DNA of 64,000 nt. Source: Candidatus Peribacteraceae bacterium (GTDB taxonomy: Bacteria > Patescibacteriota > Gracilibacteria > Peribacterales > Peribacteraceae). The notes beneath the pieces were generated by a model. It was not told the origin of the DNA and ran no database searches. It saw nothing but the letters and a program-made list of their open reading frames with translations. The stretch is taken from NCBI GenBank assembly GCA_028703835.1, contig JAQVMB010000002.1:33232-97231 (forward strand), given 5' to 3'. Below, piece by piece: positions 8,873 through 17,992 of this stretch. Both the position numbers and the translations under genes were made by a program. Position 1 is the first letter of the stretch. Every line of letters starts with the position of its first letter.

Positions 8873-9027
8873 GCGGCCATAGTAGCGCGGTTCCCTGGGT
8901 TGCGAACGGCTTTCCATTGCGGCAGGGATGCAATCATTTCCTTTGGTTCGATACTCCGAAGCTTGCTTAGGTTCCTTGTTTTCCCGCGGGATCATGACGC
9001 TGTTTTCTACCTCACCCCGCTCACTCC

Positions 9028-9060
9028 GTTCGCACCCCTCCCCATGACGGGGAGGGGTTG
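9028..9060. repeat. GC-rich palindrome CCCCTCCCC-ATGA-GGGGAGGGG
   Basis: A 9-10-bp stem of C-runs and G-runs in the gap between two minus-strand genes, preceded by CCTCACCCC. Same family as the palindromes at 24042, 46702, 46816 and 63195. Confidence 0.65.
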
Positions 9061-9123
9061 GATGTTCTTCTTTCGCCGGATACCGCGGCAGCTTGCTGCG
9101 CGGTAGTTCATTTCGCCGTGCCA

Positions 9124-10227
9124 TCAGAAACCTCTGCGCCACTTCCTCGCCGTCTCAATGGCTTTCGTCAGGAGGTAACGGGGGGAAAGCGGGAGATCCA
9201 TGCAATGGACGAGCGGGAGCATGGTGCCGCCGAAGGCGGTCTTGAAGGTGCGGACGCCCGCGAAGGGGTGGCGGGAAACGCCTTCGGGGGAGACGCCCCA
9301 GAAGTTGTAGACGTGGTCGCCGCGGGCGAGGGCGTCGCGGATGGCCGTCCATTGCAGCAGGTAGCTGGCGGGGATGTTCTTGTGTTTCTGCGTACTCGCG
9401 CCGTGGTGGTAGCTCGTCTCGCCGCCGCAGTGCATGTGGATGGAGGCGGCGATCACTTCGCCTTGGTAGTGTGCGAGGTACATGCTCACTTCGTTGCGGG
9501 GAGCGAACTGCGATACCTGCGCGCGGAAGAAGGCGGCGCCGTAGGGGACGAAACCGTGGCGCTTGCGGGTTTCCTCATGCAGCGCCAGGAACGACGGGAG
9601 GTCGCTGACGGGATGGGGGGAGCGCGTCACCGTCACTCCTTCGCGTTCCGCCCGGCGCACCAGGTTGCGGGCCGTGGAGCGCATGCCCGCGAAGAGTTCG
9701 TCCTCCGACCGGTGGTGGGAGACGGTATCCGGCACGCCGCGCTGCCACGGATCGGGCAGCCGGAGGGGGAGGTACCACAGGTGCTCCGCCAGCAGATGCA
9801 GGGGGGCGGGACGGGCTTTCTCGCGGCGCAGGACGTCACGCAGGGGGGAAACGTCCGGCCAGAAGGGGCTGAGGCGAACGAAGGCGCAGCCGCGTTTTCG
9901 TCCTTCGTCCCGGAGTGCGGACAGGAGAAGCGACAGCGCAGTCGGATCCTCGACGACGGGCCCGTAGGGGACGGAGAGGTGTTTTCCACGGCGAGCGCTC
10001 ACCACGTGCGCGAAGCAGGTGCCCGTGATCCGGTCACCGTCACGCACTTCCAACCGGAGCGGTTCCTGTCCCACGTCCCGGTACACTTCCCCCATCGTCC
10101 AATTCTGCAAAAACGGCCGGAAACGCCGTGAGCGGAGGAACGCGTCCCACGACACGGGATCGGCGGCGTGTGTGATCGTGAGAGGCATGGGCGATGCCAC
10201 TGTATCAGGTTGCCCTTGCTCTGCCAT
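9124..10227 (-). CDS. FemAB-like peptidyltransferase (GNAT-fold)
   Basis: 367 residues with the tandem GNAT layout of FemX/FemAB proteins, which add amino acids from aminoacyl-tRNA to peptidoglycan precursors. Family-type segments are FLQNWTMGEVYRDVGQEPLRL near the start, the STARNLVRRAEREGVTV helix, LHEETRKRHGF, AASIHMHCGGETSYHHGAS, and the C-terminal HVYNFWGVSP plus FKTAFGG. Start at 10227 leaves a 32-bp gap to the upstream aminotransferase gene; ATG at 10188 is an alternative. The setting next to murF and a DegT aminotransferase supports a wall-modifying job. Which amino acid or substrate is used cannot be read from the sequence. Confidence 0.82.
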   Translation of the reverse strand: MAEQGQPDTVASPMPLTITHAADPVSWDAFLRSRRFRPFLQNWTMGEVYRDVGQEPLRLEVRDGDRITGTCFAHVVSARRGKHLSVPYGPVVEDPTALSLLLSALRDEGRKRGCAFVRLSPFWPDVSPLRDVLRREKARPAPLHLLAEHLWYLPLRLPDPWQRGVPDTVSHHRSEDELFAGMRSTARNLVRRAEREGVTVTRSPHPVSDLPSFLALHEETRKRHGFVPYGAAFFRAQVSQFAPRNEVSMYLAHYQGEVIAASIHMHCGGETSYHHGASTQKHKNIPASYLLQWTAIRDALARGDHVYNFWGVSPEGVSRHPFAGVRTFKTAFGGTMLPLVHCMDLPLSPRYLLTKAIETARKWRRGF

Positions 10228-10259
10228 GATGAATAAAGTGGACTTTGTTCTTCGGGAGG

Positions 10260-11537
10260 TCAGTGATCCGGCGTCGGATCTGGCTGCCGCCGTTCCAGGA
10301 AAGGACGGAGGACGGACACGAGCCGTTTCGCATCCTGCACGGCGGTGCCGGGGTGCGTCGGCAACGAGAGGATTTCCGTGCATGCTTCCTCCGCGCGCGG
10401 GTCCGATCCTTGCCGGTATCCCGTTTCATCGACGGCCACGGAGGTGGGGCATACCACGCAACCCGTCCAGCCGTCGTGCAGGTGGATATTGTGCCGCTTC
10501 AATCGTGTGCGGATCTCCTCGGCGTTTCGTACGAACAGTGGATACTTCTGGAGCGGCAGGTCCGGGCGGATGCCGTGCAGCACCGGCCAACCGTGTTCCG
10601 CGCAGGCTTCCAGGAAGAGTTTTACCAGTGTCCTGCGGTGGTCATTGATGGCCGCAAGGTTCCGGAGCTGTCCCATGACGAGCGCAGCGCACGCTTCGGG
10701 CATCGCATGCAGCGCCTCCCCTTGCCTGCCGTGTTTTTCTTCCCTCGTCACGATGGAGAGCAGCAATCCCAGTTTGTTCATCAGGAACAGAAATACCTTC
10801 CCTATGCCGATGCCGTACAGCGGGCGCGCGAGGGCGTAGAGGAGGGGATACAGTAACAGTCTTTTGATGGTGCCATCGGGGAACTCGGTGGCTTGTTGTT
10901 CTTGAGTGCGGAGTGCATCGCAGATCGTTGTACGGTTACGGACAATGACGGCGCCGCCCGTGACGCCCGAGACCGCTTTGTCCCGTCCGAAACTGAGGAG
11001 AAATGCGTCGCCGCGGCTCATCACATCCATCGGTCCACGAGCATCGGGGAGGATATGTGCGCAGTCTTCGACCAGCAGGAGTCCTTGCGCGTCGCAGATG
11101 GTACGGAGCCTGTCCGTGTCCGCAGGAATGCCGAAGGTGTGCTGGCAGATGACGGCTTTCGTCCGCGGCGTGATGAGTGCTTCCACGGCGCCGGGTTCCA
11201 GGTTCAGCGTCTCTTTCTCCATGTCGGCGTAGACGGGCGTGAGGCCGGCGGCACGGATGGCATTGGGGACGACGACGCAGGTGAATGCTTGGATGATGAT
11301 CTCGCTTCCTGCAGGGAAAGCGCACGCATGCAGGAAGGCGAAGAGCGCTTCCCGCCCGGAAGCGAAGAGAAAGGTTTCGCCGCCGCAGCGTTTGTTCAGT
11401 TCACCGCGCAGAATGTCCCGTGCGGCCGTTTGCCCTTTCCATCGTGACGGATGCAGGAGGAGACGCAGGGCAAGGCGCCGTTGTTCCCGATCCGCCAGAG
11501 GCGCAAAGGTGTGGTGGATGGGACGGAAGAGGTTCAT
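10260..11537 (-). CDS. DegT/DnrJ/EryC1-type PLP aminotransferase
   Basis: 425 residues with the fold-type I aminotransferase layout: FLFASGREALFAFLHAC (PLP phosphate-binding start), EIIIQAFTCVVVPNAI, ICQHTFGIPAD, and LVEDCAHILPDA with the PLP-pyridine Asp. The Schiff-base Lys lies in FGRDKAVSGVTGG. Members transfer amino groups to keto-sugars for surface glycans. The start overlaps the stop of murF by 4 bp (11534-11537), so the two are translationally coupled. Its substrate is unknown. Confidence 0.82.
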   Translation of the reverse strand: MNLFRPIHHTFAPLADREQRRLALRLLLHPSRWKGQTAARDILRGELNKRCGGETFLFASGREALFAFLHACAFPAGSEIIIQAFTCVVVPNAIRAAGLTPVYADMEKETLNLEPGAVEALITPRTKAVICQHTFGIPADTDRLRTICDAQGLLLVEDCAHILPDARGPMDVMSRGDAFLLSFGRDKAVSGVTGGAVIVRNRTTICDALRTQEQQATEFPDGTIKRLLLYPLLYALARPLYGIGIGKVFLFLMNKLGLLLSIVTREEKHGRQGEALHAMPEACAALVMGQLRNLAAINDHRRTLVKLFLEACAEHGWPVLHGIRPDLPLQKYPLFVRNAEEIRTRLKRHNIHLHDGWTGCVVCPTSVAVDETGYRQGSDPRAEEACTEILSLPTHPGTAVQDAKRLVSVLRPFLERRQPDPTPDH

Positions 11538-12955
11538 GGGAGGAGGCGGCGAATGAGGGAGGGAGACATGCGGCCGACGCAGACGAGGAGTGAGCCGCTT
11601 TCCAGCGTCGCGACGTCCGTGCCCATCAACGAAACGGGTTGACCGTACCCTTCCTCGAAAAAGCGGGCGCTTTTGCGGTCCAGGAACAACACGTTCCCGA
11701 AGACATCGGACGCCAATGCGCCCAATTCCCGGTGCGTCCGCTCATGCTCGTCCCCCAGCTCGATGATGCCGCTCGTCAGGAGGACTTTGTGCTCGTACGG
11801 CTGCGTCTCCGCCCAGGCGATGGCCGCTTTGAAGCTGGCGGCGCTGGCGTTGTGCGTGTCGTCCAGTATCAACACGCCATGGTCCCTGCGCAGTTCAAAC
11901 GTGCGGTGCGGGGGGCGGAAGGTGTGCAGCTGCTCCACGATGCGGTTCCGCGGCATGCCGACGTGCTCCGCGGCCGCCATGGCCAGGAGGATATTTGCGA
12001 CGTTGTGGGTGCCATGGAGCGGCACGGCGCAGACGACATCGCCCACCCGGAAGCGGATGCCCGTTGTCGTTTCCTCGATGTCGAATGCTTCCAGATCATT
12101 GGCTCCTCCCGTGCCCACCACCGTCACGGGACAGGCGGCCATGGTGCGCATGGGGTGGCAGAGGTCGCAGTCGCCGTTCAAGAACGCCCGACCCTCCGGC
12201 GGCAACGATTGCAGCAGTTCTCCTTTCGCCCGCAAGAGCGTTTCTTGGGACCCGAAGAGCGCGAGGTGCTGCGATCCGATGTACGTGACGATGCCGATGC
12301 TCGGTTTGACGATGGAACAGAGGTTGGCGATTTCTCCCGTCCGGTAGGCGCCCATTTCCACGATGAGCGGCGTGCCCTTCGGCAGCGGGGACGGAGCCAG
12401 CGCACGCTGCATCCACTGTGCCACGCCCATTTCCGTATTCACGTGCGCGGGGCTGGCGAGCGGATGCCGGTCGACCAGGATGTGCGCTAGGAGTTCCTTG
12501 GTCGTGGTCTTGCCGACGCTTCCGGTGATGCCGATCACCAGGAGTTCGGGATGTCGTTCACGCAACGTGCGGGCGCGGGTGAAGGTCCTCTGTTTGAGGA
12601 AATGGTCCACCGGCCAGAGGAGGAGCCAGGCGCAGGCGAGGACCGCGGGCTGAACGAGCGTGAGGACGGAAACGGCGGTGCGGTCGGAGGACGACAGAAG
12701 GAGCGCGATGCCGAGGACGCCGTCCATGCTCAGCGCCGTCACCGTGAGGGCCAGGGCTTTGGAGGTCCACACGGGTGTCCGCTGTTTTCGCAGGGCGATC
12801 TGGAGGGCGGCGATGGCGGCGAACATGCCGAGGGCCAGCAGGGGGAAGCGGATGACGAGCGAGGGTTGCAGGAAGAGGAGGGAGAGGAGGATGGCCAATG
12901 CGAACAAACGTGCTCTTCCCCCGAACAAGGCCAGGATCCATCCTTCCCGGTCCAA
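11534..12955 (-). CDS. murF: MurF-type Mur ligase with N-terminal membrane region
   Basis: The ATP-binding loop GITGSVGKTTTKELL, the VNTEMGVAQW and EMGAYRTGEIANL motifs, HNVANILLAMAAAEHVG and DDTHNASAASFKAAI identify UDP-MurNAc-tripeptide:D-Ala-D-Ala ligase. About 130 residues precede the ligase core and carry several hydrophobic spans, an arrangement seen in CPR Mur ligases. TTG at 12955 is the first canonical start, but the same frame stays open to 13075 and encodes a further membrane helix followed by YLWQLKEWRWDRLREHLD, which looks like genuine protein. The only break from the upstream hydrolase in this frame is one TAA (13078-13076). The true start is therefore uncertain. It is coupled to the aminotransferase by a 4-bp overlap. 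Confidence 0.85.
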   Translation of the reverse strand: MDREGWILALFGGRARLFALAILLSLLFLQPSLVIRFPLLALGMFAAIAALQIALRKQRTPVWTSKALALTVTALSMDGVLGIALLLSSSDRTAVSVLTLVQPAVLACAWLLLWPVDHFLKQRTFTRARTLRERHPELLVIGITGSVGKTTTKELLAHILVDRHPLASPAHVNTEMGVAQWMQRALAPSPLPKGTPLIVEMGAYRTGEIANLCSIVKPSIGIVTYIGSQHLALFGSQETLLRAKGELLQSLPPEGRAFLNGDCDLCHPMRTMAACPVTVVGTGGANDLEAFDIEETTTGIRFRVGDVVCAVPLHGTHNVANILLAMAAAEHVGMPRNRIVEQLHTFRPPHRTFELRRDHGVLILDDTHNASAASFKAAIAWAETQPYEHKVLLTSGIIELGDEHERTHRELGALASDVFGNVLFLDRKSARFFEEGYGQPVSLMGTDVATLESGSLLVCVGRMSPSLIRRLLP

Positions 12956-13060
12956 ATGCTCACGCAGGCGATCCCAGCGCCATTCTTTCAGTTGCCAAAG
13001 ATACGCGAATGTGAGCAGCGGCGAGGCGCAGCCGATGAGCAGGAGGACAAGGAGGAGGAT

Positions 13061-13096
13061 AGTAGGGATGGGGGATTAGGGATGGGGACTTCGGGA
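13061..13096. repeat. 8-bp-period tract at hydrolase/murF junction
   Basis: Units GTAGGGAT, GGGGGATT, AGGGATGG, GGACTTCG, GGAATCGA run through the 3' end of the hydrolase and the apparent 5' end of murF. Insertion or expansion of this tract could have removed the normal murF start. Confidence 0.5.
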
Positions 13097-13825
13097 ATCG
13101 AGATTGTTCAGGATGACGGAGGCGATGGCGGCGGCGCGGTCGCGGTGGACGCGGTGGCGGACGCCGGGGAAGACGTGCAGGGTGCTTCCTTTGATGTGCC
13201 GGTGCATCAGTTTCCCATCCGCCAGAGGCGTCATCGTGTCATCCGTTCCCCAGAAAATATCAGTGGGAACGTTGATAGTCGGCAAGAGGGGGCGAAGGTC
13301 CGTGCACTGGACGTTTCGCATCGTTTCACGCATCACCGGGGATGCCTTTTCGTAGTCGTGGACGCGGAAGAGGCGGTAGAGGACGCGCTTCCCGATCGGT
13401 TGCAGGCGGCGGAGTCCGGGGATGGAGAGGAGGAGCGATCCCGTCTTCGACAGCATCCACCCGAGGGAGCGGCGCAGCATTCTTCGGTGCGGGATGCCCG
13501 CGGAGGCGCAGAGGTGGAGGTGACGGAGGGGAATGTTGCCTCGCGCTGCGAGAGCCAGCGCGATTCTTCCGCCGTGGGAATGGCCCAAGAGATGCACGGG
13601 TGCCTCCGTTCCGTCGCCGTTCTGCAGCTTCTTTCGGGTCCACGATTCGACCCAGTCGGCATAGTTCTCGACCGTCCAAGGTTCCGGCGGTTCCGGCTCC
13701 GCTCCGAATCCCGGCAGGTCGGGCGTGAGCATCGTGAGGGAAGAGCCGTCCAACGCCGCGCGCAATTCCGTGAACGATTCCTTCGAGCCGCCCCAGCCGT
13801 GCAGGCACAGGAGTACCGGAGTCAT
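13076..13825 (-). CDS. Alpha/beta hydrolase
   Basis: 249 residues with the classic hydrolase features: oxyanion HGWGGS near the N-terminus, nucleophile elbow GHSHGG (about residues 89-94), acid in WGTDD, and catalytic His in PGVRHRVHRD. The substrate cannot be assigned; BioH, MhpC and epoxide-hydrolase types all share this pattern. Start at 13825 is supported by TATACT (13837-13832) 6 nt upstream, preceded by TGC, so the mRNA is probably leaderless. It is the first gene of the minus-strand run leading to murF and the aminotransferase. Confidence 0.82.
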   Translation of the reverse strand: MTPVLLCLHGWGGSKESFTELRAALDGSSLTMLTPDLPGFGAEPEPPEPWTVENYADWVESWTRKKLQNGDGTEAPVHLLGHSHGGRIALALAARGNIPLRHLHLCASAGIPHRRMLRRSLGWMLSKTGSLLLSIPGLRRLQPIGKRVLYRLFRVHDYEKASPVMRETMRNVQCTDLRPLLPTINVPTDIFWGTDDTMTPLADGKLMHRHIKGSTLHVFPGVRHRVHRDRAAAIASVILNNLDSRSPHP

Positions 13826-13974
13826 GCGGGCAGTATAGCAACTCATGCACGGGAGGGCGGCGCACCGTCATTTTCCGCAGGCATATGCGCTATTTATTAC
13901 TTTCTAACCGATACATTCGCCAAAAGCCGGGGATTGGGTAGAATGTGTGTTTAAGAAGGCAGTGTAAGCCAAAG

Positions 13975-14002
13975 TTGACATGCTGAGAATGTAAGGTATA
14001 AT
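13975..14002 (+). promoter_or_regulatory. Full-consensus sigma70 promoter
   Basis: TTGACA (13975-13980), 16-nt spacer, TATAAT (13997-14002). Both hexamers match consensus exactly. The start codon is at 14018, so the leader would be only about 8-9 nt. Confidence 0.85.
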
Positions 14003-14017
14003 TTGCATTCCTTGCCT

Positions 14018-16507
14018 ATGGCTACTTCTCTCGACAGCGGCGGGCAGCGTGACAGAGTGTCGCTTGCGGAAGCGTTCCGGGAATGGCTGGGCGTCGGTCC
14101 TGACAGAAATACCTATTTTGACATTCTGGGTATCCCGCGCGGTGAATTGGATCCGCAGGTTATTCGCGCCGCCTATAACGCGCGCATTGCCGTCTTGAAA
14201 AATCGTATCAAGGGAGCACAGGGGGATTTGGCCAGGCGTTGCGCGCTCTATGTCAAAAAGGCGGCAGAAACACTGTTGGATCCGCAGAAGGCTTCCCGGT
14301 ATCTCAAGGCGCTTGAGGACAAACAGTCTGCTTCTTCGGACGTTTCATCCCGGCATGCCGAGACCAGGAAAGGCGTTCTTTCCGTGTTGGGTGGTTCCCG
14401 CTCGTGGGTGGGAGGGGCGATAGCGATGGGGACGGTATTGATCGGGGCGGGGGTGGCGGCGGTGATGAACAAATTCCGTTCTTCTTCCGATGTCCCGGTT
14501 CCCGCTGCCGGCCAGGTTCCGGCCGTGACTGCGGATGCGCCGACTGAGCTTGCACAAGCACCGCAACCCGTTCCCCATCTGACAGTTGCATCGCCCGTTT
14601 CCATTGCGCAGGAACCGGAAACCCGGAGCGTTGCCTTGAAGGATGTCAACCCCACCCCTTCAAAGCCCGTTGTTCCCTCCCCGGAAAACGTGCAGGCGGT
14701 CGTGCAGCAGGAGGTGAAGCAGGTGTTTCCATCGGAGGAGGCGGAAGCAGTCGTTGCAAGTCTCTCGCTTGATTCGGCCCCGGTCGCAGATGAACAAGAT
14801 GCGACAATGAAGAGCAACAAGAAGAAAAAGCAGGTGACAGTGAAAATATGGGAAGAAACGAAAAAAGAAGAAAACACATCTTCTCCGACGGACACGGTAG
14901 ATGAAAATATTCTTGGGATTTCAGTGGATAATCCTGTTTCTCAGAGTCCTGAACAGCTCTCGGAATCAGTGCTCGCGAAAATGATGGAGTACCGCAGCCA
15001 TGCTTCCAAGGCCGACTTTCGAAACAAACTTGTGACACCGGCTGGACGGTCTGAATTGATGAAGCAATCTCCGGATTCGTCACATATCGAAAGGATTTCT
15101 TACTATCGCTTGATTGAGGAATCTGCACTCCAATATGGGGATCTCCCGACCGCACTCGATGCTTATAATATCTTGGCAGTGCTCCCGACTGACGTTCAGA
15201 CGATGCAAAAATATGCAGAAGAGAACCTTCAATTATTGACCCGATATTTTGGTACGCGAAGAGAAATTTCGGTTCAACAATACGTTGTCAGTCGATCCAT
15301 GCCGACGCTGTTGTATGCTGCGGGATTGGATAAGACTGAGAGGGTACTTCCTTCCATGAGTGCGCGCATATCGAAGATTTCTCCTGAACAGGGGGATCAG
15401 CTGAGGCATTTGCAGTCCTTTATGAAAAAGAAGTTGTCACTTCGAAATGAGATGGATGAGACTGAGGGATATGTTGCCGGGTCGGGGATGAATGATAAGG
15501 CAGGTTTGTATCATTGCATGAGCAGACAGTACGATCAGGGGTTACCATTGCTCGCAAAGGCTGACAATGGGCAGATCCGTGCCTTGGCACAACAGATGCA
15601 GATTGCGCAGAGGCAAGGAGACCACACGTCTCTGACGGAAGCAGGGAAGGCGTGGGCGGAATATGCCAAGTCGCTTGGCGAGAACGAACAAGTAGCATTT
15701 ATTCCCCTGATCGATGAGTGCTACAGGAGGGCAATGCATGGGGCATCGCCTGTTCAACAGAAACAGATGGAAAAAGCCCGGGAGGGGTTATTGCATTTGA
15801 GGGCGGGGTGGTTGTATGCCGTGCCGGATAATGTCAAAATTGATCTGTTGCAGAATCTAGCCAAGAAAGATGGGTTCGTTAAGATTGAAGGAATAACAGG
15901 CATTCGTATGGAGAGAACAAATCAAGGACAGGAGCCGGTTCTCGCCGTGCAATCCTCTCCTACGGGCAAGGGGGCAAGGGTGCTCTTTCCCATTTCCTCT
16001 CTGAAGCGTTTACCGATGCACCTGCGATATATTTTGGAGTTTGAGCGCCAGAAAGGTCTCAATGACATTATGATGCGTATGCCTATTGCCCAAAATGAAG
16101 ACGGATCTGTTTTTGAGCTGGTTTACATATTGGAACATAAGGCGTCGAAAACGGGTGCCTTTGAGACAGGGTTCAAAAACTTAGGCCGATTTAATAATAA
16201 TGGCGAGCAGATTTTGATGCAGGATTTTAATGCGTCGCAGACCGGCATAGGGATACGTGGTTCGCTGAAGATAGAAGTGCATACCGACGTCCAGTCGGAT
16301 TCCATTGCTATTGATGCGATTGTATTTTCGAATGGGAAGCCGACGAAAATCCATACTCATTTTGTTGGTCGTTTGTCTGAACTCCTGTCTACCGCCACCA
16401 CGGAAATGGTGACAAAAAGTAATTTAGCAGTTGGGTTGATGTTTCATGATGTGGCAGCGACCATTCATACACTTTCCCTGGAATCCATCCCAGAAAATAA
16501 GCGGTAG
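14018..16507 (+). CDS. Large membrane-anchored protein with N-terminal J-like domain lacking HPD
   Basis: 829 residues. Residues about 30-95 resemble a DnaJ J-domain in helix pattern (TYFDILGIPRGELDPQVIRA, then ETLLDPQKASRYLKAL), but the HPD tripeptide needed to stimulate DnaK is absent: the segment reads YNARIAVLKNRIKGAQGD. A transmembrane helix (GGAIAMGTVLIGAGVAAVM, about residues 132-150) follows, then a Pro/Val/Glu-rich linker and a long soluble region of about 500 residues with no family that I recognise. From about 14.9 kb to the end the DNA is clearly more AT-rich than its neighbours. It has a consensus promoter with a very short leader. Confidence 0.7.
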   Translation: MATSLDSGGQRDRVSLAEAFREWLGVGPDRNTYFDILGIPRGELDPQVIRAAYNARIAVLKNRIKGAQGDLARRCALYVKKAAETLLDPQKASRYLKALEDKQSASSDVSSRHAETRKGVLSVLGGSRSWVGGAIAMGTVLIGAGVAAVMNKFRSSSDVPVPAAGQVPAVTADAPTELAQAPQPVPHLTVASPVSIAQEPETRSVALKDVNPTPSKPVVPSPENVQAVVQQEVKQVFPSEEAEAVVASLSLDSAPVADEQDATMKSNKKKKQVTVKIWEETKKEENTSSPTDTVDENILGISVDNPVSQSPEQLSESVLAKMMEYRSHASKADFRNKLVTPAGRSELMKQSPDSSHIERISYYRLIEESALQYGDLPTALDAYNILAVLPTDVQTMQKYAEENLQLLTRYFGTRREISVQQYVVSRSMPTLLYAAGLDKTERVLPSMSARISKISPEQGDQLRHLQSFMKKKLSLRNEMDETEGYVAGSGMNDKAGLYHCMSRQYDQGLPLLAKADNGQIRALAQQMQIAQRQGDHTSLTEAGKAWAEYAKSLGENEQVAFIPLIDECYRRAMHGASPVQQKQMEKAREGLLHLRAGWLYAVPDNVKIDLLQNLAKKDGFVKIEGITGIRMERTNQGQEPVLAVQSSPTGKGARVLFPISSLKRLPMHLRYILEFERQKGLNDIMMRMPIAQNEDGSVFELVYILEHKASKTGAFETGFKNLGRFNNNGEQILMQDFNASQTGIGIRGSLKIEVHTDVQSDSIAIDAIVFSNGKPTKIHTHFVGRLSELLSTATTEMVTKSNLAVGLMFHDVAATIHTLSLESIPENKR

Positions 16508-16521
16508 GATTTTCACGCACT

Positions 16522-17010
16522 TCATTGTTTTTGTATGTCTCTTTCATTTCTGTATGTGATGAAATCGATGAATTTATTCTGTGCTGTCTCAGGGGCCAGT
16601 CGATCATTATCGATAACGAAATCCGGCTGTTTCGGTGCTTCATAGGGTTTTTCGTTTGTCGTCGGCATTGATCGTTGCACGTGTATCCAAAGCGGTGAAC
16701 AGATATTATCGATTTCCTGCCGGACTTCTTCAAAGGGTGCGATGACAGCCACGATGACCAGATGCCCCTGTTCGCTCAGGAGCTTGGCGAGGCGGGCGAC
16801 GCGCAGGTTGTGCTTGCGGCGGTCTTCAGGCGACATGGTTTCATTCGTGGAAATCGGATCCCGCATGTCATCACCGTCGAGGACGATGGCGCGGCGGGCA
16901 AACGGGGAGTTGCAATCGAGATGATGGTTGATGTAGTCGAGCGCGCCGAAAGCGAGCGTCGTTTTGCCCGCATCCGTATTGCCCGTGAGCCAATATATCG
17001 GGAAGGCCAT
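16522..17010 (-). CDS. Adenylylsulfate kinase-like P-loop kinase (CysC family)
   Basis: 162 residues. Walker A is WLTGNTDAGKTTLAFG; the CysC-type substrate region reads VLDGDDMRDPISTNETMSPE followed by DRRKHNLRVARLAKLLSEQG and VIVAVIAPFEEVR, matching the APS kinase pattern D-G-D-x-x-R, R-x-x-N-x-R-V-A and I-x-P-F. APS kinase makes PAPS from APS and ATP. The protein is shorter than most CysC proteins (~200 residues) and other sulfate-assimilation genes are absent here, so a related kinase role (for example on a nucleotide or sugar) is possible. A TATAAT lies at 17046-17041, about 30 nt upstream of the start. It is downstream of a TauE/SafE exporter gene. Confidence 0.75.
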   Translation of the reverse strand: MAFPIYWLTGNTDAGKTTLAFGALDYINHHLDCNSPFARRAIVLDGDDMRDPISTNETMSPEDRRKHNLRVARLAKLLSEQGHLVIVAVIAPFEEVRQEIDNICSPLWIHVQRSMPTTNEKPYEAPKQPDFVIDNDRLAPETAQNKFIDFITYRNERDIQKQ

Positions 17011-17092
17011 GCGAAGGGTGGAGTGGGTATTTGTACAACAATTATAACACAAACCATTCAAGATGTACACTCCAAGCGGAAGCCTCCGGACC

Positions 17093-17992
17093 TCAGGAAA
17101 TGCCCCACAGCATCAGTATGCCCAGCAGCATCGTGACGACGCCGATGGTTATCTGCAACGCTTTCGTCTTCACTTTCTTCACGGCGATGACGGAGAGCGG
17201 AACGGAGCAGAGGGCGCCGAGCGTGAGGGGGATGGCGAGGTGCCAGAAGATTGTTTTTCCGTAATAGACGTACATGATGATGCCGATCACGCAGGTGAAG
17301 GCTTCGGCGAGGGACGTGATGGCGATGGCGGATTTGCTGTCGACGCCGGCCACCACCTGTCCGCCCGTGACGAGCGGACCGTAGCCGCCGCCGCTCATGC
17401 CTTTGTTAAAGGAAGCGACGAGGCCCAGGCCGACCACGCGCGCCCACGAGAACCGGAAGGAACGGTTGATCATGAGGAGAATGACGACGCCGATGGCGAA
17501 GACGAGGACGCCGATCCACGTCGTGAGGAGTTGTTTGGAGATTTTCGTTGCGATCACCACGGCGGCGATGGTGCCGACGATGGAACAGAGCGAAAGGATC
17601 GTTGCGACCTTAAAGCCCCGGGAGCCGGGTTTCAGGTTGGCGTTGCCGGAAGCATGGTGGCCGCCTGCCGCCGTGAATCCCGTCAGCAGTTCCGAGACGA
17701 GGATGGCGGGGACGATCAGCTTGGCGTCGTAGCCGAAGAGGATGAGCGTGGGAGTGAGGATGGTCCCATAGCCCATGCCCAGCGTGGAATCGGTGAATTC
17801 GCAGACGAGAGCGATGACGAAGAGCCCCAGCATTTCCCAGCCTACCGTATACTGGCCGGACGGAGCCCAGTAGTTCATGGCTGCCATCGCAATGATGGCG
17901 ATGAGAATGAGGGTGCTCACGATCTTCATCATGTTCTTCATGTTTAACGTGATGATTTCACTGCCGGCCATGGCTTCGATGCGGTGTGTCAT
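17093..17992 (-). CDS. TauE/SafE-family membrane permease
   Basis: About 299 residues with 8-9 hydrophobic spans. Family hallmarks are the paired half-repeats: GLFVIALVCEFTDSTLGMGYG in the first half and LGLVASFNKGMSGGGYGPLV in the second half. TauE/SafE proteins export sulfite, sulfoacetate or related organosulfur anions. Start is uncertain: ATG at 17992, 17971 or 17941 (MKNMMKIVSTLILI); the last would leave the first hydrophobic helix at the N-terminus. The next gene is an APS-kinase-like gene 82 bp downstream, hinting at a small sulfur-related unit. Confidence 0.8.
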   Translation of the reverse strand: MTHRIEAMAGSEIITLNMKNMMKIVSTLILIAIIAMAAMNYWAPSGQYTVGWEMLGLFVIALVCEFTDSTLGMGYGTILTPTLILFGYDAKLIVPAILVSELLTGFTAAGGHHASGNANLKPGSRGFKVATILSLCSIVGTIAAVVIATKISKQLLTTWIGVLVFAIGVVILLMINRSFRFSWARVVGLGLVASFNKGMSGGGYGPLVTGGQVVAGVDSKSAIAITSLAEAFTCVIGIIMYVYYGKTIFWHLAIPLTLGALCSVPLSVIAVKKVKTKALQITIGVVTMLLGILMLWGIS

